This document shows, piece by piece, positions 1-5,807 of a DNA stretch of 8,269 bases. Position numbers and translations under genes: made by a program. Location: NCBI GenBank assembly GCA_910578585.1, contig CAJTRG010000029.1, forward strand, positions 1-8,269. The letters run 5' to 3'. A model generated the notes under the pieces. That model had not been told where the DNA came from. It saw only the letters and a list, made by a program, of their open reading frames with translations, and did no database searches. The DNA comes from an uncultured Mailhella sp. (GTDB lineage Bacteria; Desulfobacterota; Desulfovibrionia; Desulfovibrionales; Desulfovibrionaceae). Each line of letters starts with the position of its first letter. Positions within the stretch are counted from its first letter, which is position 1.

Positions 1-110
1 TACGAGACTTAGAGAAATGGACAGCAGAGATAAAGTTTTTCCCCTGCAAGAAATTTGTAAGATTTACCGGAAATGTTCTAGTCAAGAGCCAAAAGAAATT
101 TTTTATAAAA
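1..110. other. non-coding left edge, no gene seen
   Basis: No credible open reading frame begins or ends here on either strand. The only minus-strand ATG just after lptB (at 123) runs 14 codons to a stop and has no good ribosome binding site. In the Desulfovibrio genomes I know, rpoN (sigma-54) commonly follows lptB; no rpoN start is visible in these bases. The stretch is AT-rich and contains T-rich runs (minus strand) that could serve as the tail of the hairpin next to lptB. Confidence 0.5.
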
Positions 111-158
111 AAGCTTTTTGCATTTCTTTTTATAAAATAGAAATAAAAGAAAAAGCTT
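111..158 (-). terminator. possible lptB-end hairpin/terminator
   Basis: A perfect 9-base inverted repeat, aagcttttt at 111-119 and aaaaagctt at 150-158, brackets a second A/T-only stem (atttct at 122-127 with agaaat at 139-144, then tttta with taaaa). The right arm overlaps the lptB stop codon. On the minus strand the stem is followed by A/T-rich sequence with several T runs. It could end the kds-lpt transcript, but the stem is almost free of G and C. It would be weak, and chance pairing in AT-rich DNA is a real alternative. Confidence 0.35.
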
Positions 159-885
159 ACTGCATATAAAAATTTTCACCTAAATAGATTTCTCTTGCTT
201 TTTCGTTATTGACGATTTCTTCCGGCGTGCCGGAAAGCAGTAAAATACCGTCGTGCATAATGGACGCCCTGTCGCAAATGGAAAGGGTTTCGCGCACGTT
301 ATGGTCAGAAATGAGCACGCCAATACCACGGTCTTTCAGGCGTTTGATCAAATCCTGAATATCACTCACAGCAAGCGGGTCAATACCGGCAAAGGGTTCA
401 TCCAGCAGCACAAATAAAGGATCGTGCACAAGGCAGCGGGCAATTTCAAGCCGGCGTCGTTCGCCCCCGGATAAATAGGAGGCAAGGGATTTTTCAAGCC
501 GTGTCAAACCAAACTCATCGAGCAGGCTGTAAATTTTTTCTTCCTGAGCCTTTTGGGAAAGGTTTGTATATTCCATAACGATTTTGATATTTTCTTTTAC
601 CGTCAAGGTTTTAAACACGGAACTTTCCTGCGGCAGATAACTAATTCCCACCCGTGCCCGTTTATAGAGCGCCCACGAGGTAATATCTTCGCCATTATAC
701 AAAATTCTGCCCTGAGTGGCTTTGATAATCCCCGTCAGCATATAGAAAGACGTGGTTTTTCCTGCACCATTTGGGCCAAGAAGTCCTACAATTTCGCCTT
801 GATTGATTTGTATGTTCACATCACGGACAACTTGCCGTGCCCCGTATGTTTTTGCCAGATGTTCGCCGACTAATGTTGCTTTCAT
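157..885 (-). CDS. lptB: LPS export ABC transporter ATP-binding protein LptB
   Basis: LptB is the cytoplasmic ATPase that powers extraction of lipopolysaccharide from the inner membrane through LptF/LptG and its passage to LptC and LptA. At 242 residues it has the usual family length and all ABC motifs. Walker A is GPNGAGKTT at residues 37-45, the Q-loop is in LPQESSVF (Gln86), the signature is LSGGE at 138-142, Walker B FVLLDEP at 158-164 carries the catalytic Glu163, and the switch histidine is His195 in ISDHN. The C-terminal YLGE.F is typical of LptB rather than of generic ABC ATPases. The ATG at 885 follows AGGGAT, which overlaps the lptA stop codon (8-base gap), so translation is probably coupled to lptA. 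The partners lptF and lptG are not in this window. Last gene of the operon as seen here. Confidence 0.96.
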   Translation of the reverse strand: MKATLVGEHLAKTYGARQVVRDVNIQINQGEIVGLLGPNGAGKTTSFYMLTGIIKATQGRILYNGEDITSWALYKRARVGISYLPQESSVFKTLTVKENIKIVMEYTNLSQKAQEEKIYSLLDEFGLTRLEKSLASYLSGGERRRLEIARCLVHDPLFVLLDEPFAGIDPLAVSDIQDLIKRLKDRGIGVLISDHNVRETLSICDRASIMHDGILLLSGTPEEIVNNEKAREIYLGENFYMQ

Positions 886-893
886 GGATATCC

Positions 894-1484
894 CTATTGA
901 TTGGAATCGAAAATTGCTTCTACACGTTTTCTTGATGAGCCCACGACTTCGCTTTTTCGTTCGTATAAATAATATAAAATAGTTTCACCGCGAATGGAAT
1001 TATTGCCTTCCTGCACAACGGGATCACCTTTCATGGTCAAAATGCCTTTGTTCGCTTCATAGGTTGCGGTGTGTGAATGGCCGGATTGATTGCCGTATTT
1101 AAATTTCACGCCGTTTTCTGCTTCAATTTTATCAATTTTATTCTGCGTATCCACAGTTTTCTTGACTGTTGTCACTTTTCCGGTCAGGGGAATGGCATCA
1201 TGATGCACCTTGACTTCAGCCTTTTCAGCCTGTTTTGCAGTTTTGATATAAATTGTCATCTTCGGCGCAGTCATATTAAAGTCACCGCGGACCACATGCA
1301 CATTGCCCTTGAAAATAACCCGGTTTTGGGCAATATCATATTCCATATCATCAGCATTGATTTTCACAGGCAAGCCATTATCTGCCAGCTGCGGTGCTGC
1401 AAAGGCTAATGGAGCAAGCATGGCAAAACACGCCCATGCCAAACACGTAACAACAATTTTTTTCATCATATTTTTTCTTTGCAT
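894..1484 (-). CDS. lptA: periplasmic LPS bridge protein LptA (OstA-like)
   Basis: LptA forms the periplasmic beta-jellyroll bridge that carries LPS from LptC towards LptD in the outer membrane. The 196-residue product starts with a basic n-region (MMKK) and a hydrophobic core, with a probable signal peptidase I site after Ala29 (AFA|AP). The OstA-type domain follows from about residue 38, opening with the typical PVKINADDMEYD, and runs as alternating beta-strand sequence (FKGNVHVVRGD, YEANKGILTMKGDPVV, GETILYY) to about residue 185. The start at 1484 lies 2 bases after the upstream stop codon and has only a weak GGA far upstream. The ATG codons at 1469 and 1466 are alternatives that keep the signal peptide. 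The position between lptC and lptB supports the call. The N-terminal half contains a Lys-rich stretch (residues 82-117) that looks like an insertion between strands. Confidence 0.9.
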   Translation of the reverse strand: MQRKNMMKKIVVTCLAWACFAMLAPLAFAAPQLADNGLPVKINADDMEYDIAQNRVIFKGNVHVVRGDFNMTAPKMTIYIKTAKQAEKAEVKVHHDAIPLTGKVTTVKKTVDTQNKIDKIEAENGVKFKYGNQSGHSHTATYEANKGILTMKGDPVVQEGNNSIRGETILYYLYERKSEVVGSSRKRVEAIFDSNQ

Positions 1485-1486
1485 AT

Positions 1487-1816
1487 TTAGTTTATTCCGG
1501 GAAATGCCGTTACTTCTTTGATGGTAATATCAGGAAAGGCATTCACAAATTGTACGGTAAAATCCGGAAACGTGTCCACAATCTGCCATTTTCCGCACAC
1601 ATCAGGAAATACGTCCACCATTTGTACACTCAAATTCTGAAAGGCATTGACTTTTTGTACTTTTATATCCGGAAAGCTGGTGACAATTTTTACTTTGCCA
1701 TAGAGTTTGATGCCGTTATAGGTGCAGTCAGAATCAATATTTTTTGCCACAGCGGCTTGAACGCCTGAAAAACCAAAAACAGCAAGAAATGCCACATACA
1801 AACAAGTTTTTTTCAT
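1487..1816 (-). CDS. small exported repeat protein, 7(1) septoil knot-like
   Basis: The 109-residue product has a signal peptide (MKK, then a hydrophobic core, probable cleavage after AVA at residue 24). The mature part begins with CTYNGIKLYG. Six 11-residue repeats follow: 41-51, 52-62, 63-73, 76-86, 87-97 and 98-108. Each has the core V-x-x-F-P-D or a close variant, and a two-residue insertion (Cys74-Gly75) separates repeats 3 and 4. Cys31 and Cys74 are the only cysteines after the predicted cleavage site and could form a disulfide. This pattern, with the central CGKW and the final FPG, resembles proteins annotated as '7(1) septoil knot domain-containing'; that match is from memory, not a search. 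The function of that family is unknown to me. The in-frame ATG at 1840 overlaps the lptC stop (ATGA) and would add MNLFRRET. I chose 1816 because AGGCGGG lies 5 bases upstream and the signal peptide then begins normally. The gene ends 2 bases before lptA, so it is part of the lpt transcript and its product should be periplasmic. Confidence 0.82.
   Translation of the reverse strand: MKKTCLYVAFLAVFGFSGVQAAVAKNIDSDCTYNGIKLYGKVKIVTSFPDIKVQKVNAFQNLSVQMVDVFPDVCGKWQIVDTFPDFTVQFVNAFPDITIKEVTAFPGIN
1493..1696 (-). repeat. six-fold 33-bp coding repeat in the small lpt-operon gene
   Basis: This stretch encodes six tandem 11-residue units with consensus [K/T]-V-[Q/K]-x-V-[N/D/T]-x-F-P-D-[I/F/V]. Unit 2 is the most divergent (FQN in place of FPD) and unit 6 ends FPG. 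At DNA level the copies have diverged clearly, so the array is old and held by selection on the protein rather than by recent slippage. A six-base insertion (codons for Cys-Gly) between units 3 and 4 breaks the period once. Confidence 0.85.
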
Positions 1817-1821
1817 AGTTT

Positions 1822-1828
1822 CCCGCCT
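1822..1828 (-). promoter_or_regulatory. ribosome binding site deciding the knot-like gene start
   Basis: AGGCGGG on the minus strand lies 5 bases before the ATG at 1816, a near-ideal distance. It supports the shorter start with a standard signal peptide. The competing ATG at 1840 has only GGA in an A-rich run at a distance of about 8 bases, but its ATGA overlap with the lptC stop would favour reinitiation. Both could be used. Confidence 0.6.
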
Positions 1829-1836
1829 AAACAAAT

Positions 1837-2667
1837 TCATTCTTTTTTTCCATCTTTAGGAGTCCATTCGACATACACTTTGCCTTTGCCATAAATTTTA
1901 TTTTCCTGCATATTCCAGCTCAGCACATCCGCTTTGCCGACCAACCCCTCACCCGCAAAGTCAGCTTCTTCCGGGAAAATAGCCACCTGCTCAATGCTGT
2001 CGTAATTCAAAAACGGCCCGGAAACAATATTTGCCTGCTGTGAAGCTTTAACATCTTCGTGCAGGAGCACCTTGGTATTTTCATTATAGATAATGCCGCG
2101 CTTGGCTTCAATCACAACCTTGTCTGCAATATCTTTCAAATACATATCATTTGCGGCAGTGCTTTGCGAAAAAAGGACAGAATTATCACCGGTTCTGTGC
2201 CACATGAGCGGATTTTCCATTTGCACCACAGAAGTTTGCTGGTGCATGGTTGCCCATTTGGCAAAAATTGCCCATTCTTCCTTGCCTTCTTCGCCGTAAG
2301 ACACAGAAATTCCCTGCATGGCAAGCCCGATATCATCATTATGAAAATCAGGAATATTGGCAAATTCCTGCATAACAGTCTGCATATTTTCATCAATGGT
2401 GCGCTTTTTGGTATAGGAATATTTCAAATTTTCCAGCTCGGCAGAAAAAGCTTTTTTATTGTAGCCTTCGCCGGCAATAAGTTCGGCGATTTCCTCAGAC
2501 TGCACAATTTCCGCCAAACGCCGTGCCTCACTTTTCGCCTGCCAATCATTCCAGAAATGAACGCATACTGCAAAGACAAGGGCAAGTGCAAAAAGAAAAA
2601 GGAAAGGATGTCCCTTTCTTTCTTTTGTTACGGTTACAGGAGAGTTTTTTTGCGCAATATCAACCAT
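1837..2667 (-). CDS. lptC: LPS export system periplasmic protein LptC
   Basis: LptC is the bitopic inner-membrane protein that receives LPS from the LptB2FG transporter and hands it to LptA. The product (276 residues from this start) has a short basic N-terminus, one membrane segment at about residues 21-38, and a long periplasmic part. The C-terminal half (about 150-270) is beta-rich and of LptC/OstA type, for example KRGIIYNENTKVLLHEDV and GKADVLSWNMQENKIYGKG. E. coli LptC is about 190 residues; the extra length here is mostly a charged, probably helical region after the membrane segment. An upstream in-frame TTG at 2679 is open, but the ATG at 2667 overlaps the kdsC stop (TAATG) and has GGA 7 bases upstream, so I prefer it. 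The identity rests on gene order and topology more than on strong sequence motifs. Confidence 0.85.
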   Translation of the reverse strand: MVDIAQKNSPVTVTKERKGHPFLFLFALALVFAVCVHFWNDWQAKSEARRLAEIVQSEEIAELIAGEGYNKKAFSAELENLKYSYTKKRTIDENMQTVMQEFANIPDFHNDDIGLAMQGISVSYGEEGKEEWAIFAKWATMHQQTSVVQMENPLMWHRTGDNSVLFSQSTAANDMYLKDIADKVVIEAKRGIIYNENTKVLLHEDVKASQQANIVSGPFLNYDSIEQVAIFPEEADFAGEGLVGKADVLSWNMQENKIYGKGKVYVEWTPKDGKKE

Positions 2668-3227
2668 TAATGTATCCAAAAATAAGGCAGAGGCTGTTTG
2701 CCCTGACAGGCAAGCAAAATTTCCACAAGTTCACGCACTGCTCCTCTGCCGCCCTTTGTTTTTGTAATAACTGCCGCAGCTTGTTTGATGTCTTCGCAGG
2801 CATTTGCCACCACACAGGGCAGCCCGACACGCAAAAGCGGATCAAGGTCAATCACATCATCCCCTAAATACGCCATTTCTTCATAGGAAATATTTTGATT
2901 TTTGGCAATTAAAGAAAGGGGTTCAAGCTTGCTGTAATAGCCGCAGTAATATTCTGTCACGCCAAGGGGACGCATGCGCGCTTCAACGCATTTATCCTGA
3001 CGTCCGGTAATAATGCCCACACCAATGCCAGCCATAAAAGCGGTTTTGATACCTATGCCGTCGTGCACATGAAAGGTTTTAATGGTTTCGCCCTGGGAAT
3101 TCATATAGAGCTGTCCATTGGTGCATACGCCGTCAATATCAAGGACAATGAACTTGACTTTCTTTGCCCGCTCAACAGTTTCCCGGGATAAGTGACTGAT
3201 ATCTCTATGCTTAAATTCTACTTGCAT
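2667..3227 (-). CDS. kdsC: 3-deoxy-D-manno-octulosonate 8-phosphate phosphatase KdsC
   Basis: This cytoplasmic HAD-superfamily phosphatase hydrolyses Kdo-8-phosphate to Kdo, the step after KdsA in LPS inner-core synthesis. The 186-residue length fits the small, capless KdsC family. HAD motif I is LDIDGV with nucleophile Asp30 and acid/base Asp32. Motif II is TGR at 74-76, the motif III lysine is Lys100 (SKLEP), and motif IV is GDD at 122-124. The C-terminal KGGRGAVRE (158-166) is a KdsC hallmark. The ATG at 3227 lies 8 bases after the kdsA stop codon, and the AGGA that serves as ribosome binding site overlaps that stop. The residue before Lys100 is serine where many homologues have aspartate, a small deviation. 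Confidence 0.95.
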   Translation of the reverse strand: MQVEFKHRDISHLSRETVERAKKVKFIVLDIDGVCTNGQLYMNSQGETIKTFHVHDGIGIKTAFMAGIGVGIITGRQDKCVEARMRPLGVTEYYCGYYSKLEPLSLIAKNQNISYEEMAYLGDDVIDLDPLLRVGLPCVVANACEDIKQAAAVITKTKGGRGAVRELVEILLACQGKQPLPYFWIH

Positions 3228-3235
3228 TTTTCATC

Positions 3236-4042
3236 CTATAACTTGCTGGGGATATTCCAAATTTGCACAAGTTCGCTGACCATTTGTTCAAACTGGAAAA
3301 GAGGCAGACTGTTGGGCCCGTCACAAAGAGCTTTTTCAGGATGCGGGTGGGTTTCAAAGAAAATTCCGTTGACGCCCATGGCTGCGGCAGCCCGTGCCAG
3401 CCCTGCAATAAATTCCCGCTGTCCGCCGGAGGAAGTGCCTTGTCCGCCGGGAAGCTGCACTGAATGGGTGGCATCAAAAATCACAGGCACACCCATTTTC
3501 TGCATAATGGGCAGGGAACGAAAATCCACCACTAAATTATTATAGCCAAAACTTGCGCCGCGTTCAGTCAAAAGTATTGTCTCATTGCCAAAGCTGACAA
3601 GTTTATTTTTGACCTGTTCCATATCCCAGGGAGCAAGGAATTGCCCCTTTTTCACATTGATAATGGCTTTTGTTTTGGCAGCTGCTTCCAGTAAATCTGT
3701 TTGACGGCACAAAAAGGCAGGAATTTGCAAAACATCAGCAACTTCTGCAACCGGTACTGCCTGTTCCGGCAAATGGATGTCCGTGACCACAGGCAAGTCC
3801 ACTTCCTGTTTGATTTTCGCAAGCCATTCCAAACCCTTGGCCATGCCATGCCCGCGAAAGCCCTTGGCAGAGGTTCTGTTTGCCTTGTCAAAGGAGCTTT
3901 TGAAAACCGCAGTCAATTGGTATTTTTCCGCCACTTCCTTGACTTTATAAGCGACATCAAGCGCCATATTATATTCTTCCAAGGCACAGGGCCCTGCAAA
4001 AATAAAATGTCCCTGTTGAAATTTTGTATATAATTCGTTCAT
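3236..4042 (-). CDS. kdsA: Kdo-8-phosphate synthase KdsA, metal-dependent type
   Basis: KdsA condenses phosphoenolpyruvate with arabinose-5-phosphate to give Kdo-8-phosphate, the committed step towards Kdo. The 268-residue protein shows FAGPCALE (16-22), the substrate-binding SSFDKANRTS (49-58), VTDIH (86-90), FDATHSVQLPGG (189-200) and CDGPNSLPL (240-248). Cys19, His193, Glu230 and Asp241 have the same spacing (174, 37, 11) as the metal quartet Cys11, His185, Glu222 and Asp233 known from Aquifex KdsA. This therefore looks like a metal-dependent enzyme, unlike E. coli KdsA, which has Asn at the Cys position. The GFRGHG loop (61-66) has His where most family members have Pro. It is the first gene of the kds-lpt operon, with AAAGGA ahead of the ATG and a promoter just upstream. 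Confidence 0.97.
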   Translation of the reverse strand: MNELYTKFQQGHFIFAGPCALEEYNMALDVAYKVKEVAEKYQLTAVFKSSFDKANRTSAKGFRGHGMAKGLEWLAKIKQEVDLPVVTDIHLPEQAVPVAEVADVLQIPAFLCRQTDLLEAAAKTKAIINVKKGQFLAPWDMEQVKNKLVSFGNETILLTERGASFGYNNLVVDFRSLPIMQKMGVPVIFDATHSVQLPGGQGTSSGGQREFIAGLARAAAAMGVNGIFFETHPHPEKALCDGPNSLPLFQFEQMVSELVQIWNIPSKL

Positions 4043-4060
4043 AATTTTTCCTTTTGCGTT

Positions 4061-4089
4061 AATATATAGAAAAAATTATTTTTTGTAAA
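4061..4089 (-). promoter_or_regulatory. sigma-70-type promoter for the kdsA-lptB operon
   Basis: On the minus strand TTTACA (4089-4084) and TATATT (4066-4061) are separated by exactly 17 bases. Each matches the sigma-70 consensus at five of six positions. A start about 7 bases downstream would give a very short leader, just enough for the AAAGGA ribosome binding site of kdsA at 4042. It is the only strong promoter-like sequence I see between the flanking terminator and kdsA, and it would drive all six genes. Confidence 0.7.
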
Positions 4090-4099
4090 ACCCCAAAAT

Positions 4100-4147
4100 T
4101 TCGGAAAAAATAAAACCTGCCGACAATGGGGGCAGCAGGTTTTATTT
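4100..4147 (-). terminator. rho-independent terminator of the redox operon
   Basis: Thirteen-base perfect arms, aaataaaacctgc (4108-4120) and its complement (4135-4147), enclose a 14-base loop. Inner GGCAG/CTGCC pairings offer an alternative fold. On the minus strand the stem runs into TTTTATTTTTT, the usual U-tract. It starts 24 bases after the flavoprotein stop codon and ends just before the kdsA promoter, so it separates the two operons. Confidence 0.88.
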
Positions 4148-4171
4148 CATGAGGAGTGTATGTATGGCGTT

Positions 4172-4804
4172 TTATCTGATGAAATTCGTGTACACAACTT
4201 CTTCGTCTTTTGGAGGGAAAATGCCGGCCTTTGCAGCGGCTTCCTGACATTTCAAATGATATGCCATATTGCGGGCAAGCATGCGCATATTTTGCATGCC
4301 TTCAAGATCCTGTTTTACTTCTTCGGGCATAGCTCCGTGCACCATATTCCAGTATCTTCCTGAAATTACAGGCATTTGTGTAATTTGAAAATATTTGTTG
4401 AGCTGGTCAATGGTTGCGGTTGTGCCGGCTCGGCGGGCAGAAACTATGGCTGTGGCAGGTTTATGCGGAAAAGAATTGGTTCCTGACATATAATCCACAA
4501 AAAATGCTCTGTCTAAAAATGGTGCAATAACCCCGGCAGCAGAGGCATAATGCACTGGCGAGCCAAAAACATAGCCGTCAGCAGTTTTTGCAATTTTAAG
4601 AAATTCATTCACCTTATCATCAACAACGCAGTGGCCCAATTTTGCACAGGCGCGGCAAGCCTTGCAGGGTGCAAGCGGAGCTGTGCCGATTTGAAAAATT
4701 TCTGTTTCAATGCCTTCCTGATTGAGGGTGTTTGCAATTTCAGTGAGGGCTGTAAAGGTGCAGCCCTTTTCGTGAGGAGAACCATTCACCAATAAAACTT
4801 TCAT
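4172..4804 (-). CDS. iron-sulfur flavoprotein / NAD(P)H-dependent FMN oxidoreductase
   Basis: This is a flavodoxin-fold protein of the NADPH-dependent FMN reductase superfamily, 210 residues, with no signal peptide, so cytoplasmic. The phosphate-binding loop NGSPHEKGCTFTAL (7-20) and GSPVHYASAAG (near 83) are the FMN contacts expected for the family. Cys47, Cys50, Cys53 and Cys59 form a CX2CX2CX5C motif, which fits the compact cluster motif (CX2CX2CX4-7C) of archaeal and clostridial iron-sulfur flavoproteins and suggests a [4Fe-4S] cluster next to the flavin. Such proteins pass electrons between ferredoxin or NAD(P)H and small acceptors, including oxygen species and quinones; the acceptor here is unknown. 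It is the last gene of the three-gene operon, starting 10 bases after the aldo/keto reductase. I chose ATG 4804 over an in-frame TTG at 4810, which lies one base from the ribosome binding site. Confidence 0.88.
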   Translation of the reverse strand: MKVLLVNGSPHEKGCTFTALTEIANTLNQEGIETEIFQIGTAPLAPCKACRACAKLGHCVVDDKVNEFLKIAKTADGYVFGSPVHYASAAGVIAPFLDRAFFVDYMSGTNSFPHKPATAIVSARRAGTTATIDQLNKYFQITQMPVISGRYWNMVHGAMPEEVKQDLEGMQNMRMLARNMAYHLKCQEAAAKAGIFPPKDEEVVYTNFIR

Positions 4805-4811
4805 TTCCAAA

Positions 4812-4816
4812 CTCCT
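4812..4816 (-). promoter_or_regulatory. ribosome binding site overlapping the upstream stop
   Basis: AGGAG on the minus strand overlaps the TAG stop codon of the aldo/keto reductase and lies 7 bases before the ATG at 4804. This fixes the flavoprotein start at 4804 and implies translational coupling between the two redox genes. Confidence 0.75.
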
Positions 4817-5795
4817 ATTTTGTCTTTGCGCCCATATAGACGCCTTTGATTTCTATATGGCTGAGGGCTTCATTTAATTGTGCCAATTCTTCGCTGCTGA
4901 AAGAAACCTGCACAGACGCCGTATTTTCATAAAGCCGTTCTTCTTTGGTTGTTCCGAAAATAGGCACAATAAAGAGCCGTTGAGCCAGCACCCAGGCAAG
5001 GGAGATTTGCGCCTTGGTGGCATGCTTCATATTCGCAAATTTTTCCACCAATTGCAAAAGAATTTGGTGTGCATCCATATTTTTCGGCTGGAATTGCGGT
5101 AGGAAACTTCGAAAATCCGTTTCCTTGTCAAATTTGGAATCCTTGGTATACGCCCCAGACAAAAAACCATTTGCCAAAGGACTAAAGGCAACATAGCCGA
5201 TATTCAGCTCTTCACAAACAGGAAAGACCGTTTCTTCCCCGTCGCGCGTCATCATGGAATAACGATTTTGCACGGCTGTAACAGGACAAACGGCATGAGC
5301 CGCACGGATTTGTTCGGCATTGGCTTCACTCATGCCCCAGTGCGCAATTTTTCCTTCTTTGATCAGCTCCGCCATGGTCTCGGCGACTTCTTCCACAGGA
5401 ATTTTTGGGTCAACGCGGTGCTGGTAATAAAGGTCGATGCACTCAACACCAAGGCGTTTCAGGCTGCCTTCAAGGGATTTTCTGATTGTCTGCGGACGGC
5501 TGTCAGCCAAAAGTTCATGATTTTCATTGGATGCCAAGCCAAACTTTGTCGCAATTTTGACCTTGCCGCGGTAAGGCGCCAAAGCCCGTGCCACCAAGAG
5601 TTCATTGCCGTGGGGCTGACCTTTTGCTTCATAAATTTCTGCTGTATCAAAGAAAGTTATCCCTAAATCAACTGCTTTATGGATAAGCTTTTCCATTTCC
5701 TTTTCATCACGGGGAGCACCGTAGGCATGGTGCATGCCCATACAGCCAAGCCCAACTTCAGAAACTTCCAATGTGCCTAATTTTCTTGTTTTCAT
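4815..5795 (-). CDS. NAD(P)H-dependent aldo/keto reductase
   Basis: A cytoplasmic TIM-barrel aldo/keto reductase that reduces aldehydes or ketones to alcohols with NAD(P)H; the substrate cannot be read from sequence. At 326 residues it has full family length. The catalytic tetrad is Asp50 and Tyr55 in FFDTAEIYE, Lys84 in IATKFG, and His126 in YYQHRVDP. The N-terminal RKLGTLEVSEVGLGCMGM and the YYQHRVDPKIPVEE region are typical of the branch that includes bacterial AKR13-like enzymes. The coenzyme-binding end FIVPIFGTTKEERLYENTAS is intact. It starts 12 bases after the cupin gene and ends 10 bases before the flavoprotein gene, so it is the middle gene of the operon. The ribosome binding site (GAG) is weak, which points to coupling with the gene upstream. 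Confidence 0.94.
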   Translation of the reverse strand: MKTRKLGTLEVSEVGLGCMGMHHAYGAPRDEKEMEKLIHKAVDLGITFFDTAEIYEAKGQPHGNELLVARALAPYRGKVKIATKFGLASNENHELLADSRPQTIRKSLEGSLKRLGVECIDLYYQHRVDPKIPVEEVAETMAELIKEGKIAHWGMSEANAEQIRAAHAVCPVTAVQNRYSMMTRDGEETVFPVCEELNIGYVAFSPLANGFLSGAYTKDSKFDKETDFRSFLPQFQPKNMDAHQILLQLVEKFANMKHATKAQISLAWVLAQRLFIVPIFGTTKEERLYENTASVQVSFSSEELAQLNEALSHIEIKGVYMGAKTK

Positions 5796-5807
5796 AATAA
5801 ACTCAAT

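Noticed and set aside
2059..2670. 203-codon plus-strand open frame
   Set aside because: Antisense to lptC, which has clear topology and operon context; the predicted protein is rich in H, I and F as typical of a shadow frame.
2668..2679. TTG start of lptC
   Set aside because: The ATG overlapping the kdsC stop (TAATG) has GGA 7 bases upstream and is the usual coupled arrangement.
4160..4363. Plus-strand frame with GAGGAG ahead of ATG, antisense to the flavoprotein end
   Set aside because: Looks like a real ribosome binding site, but the frame has no recognisable protein character, lies wholly antisense to a conserved gene and has no promoter that I can see.
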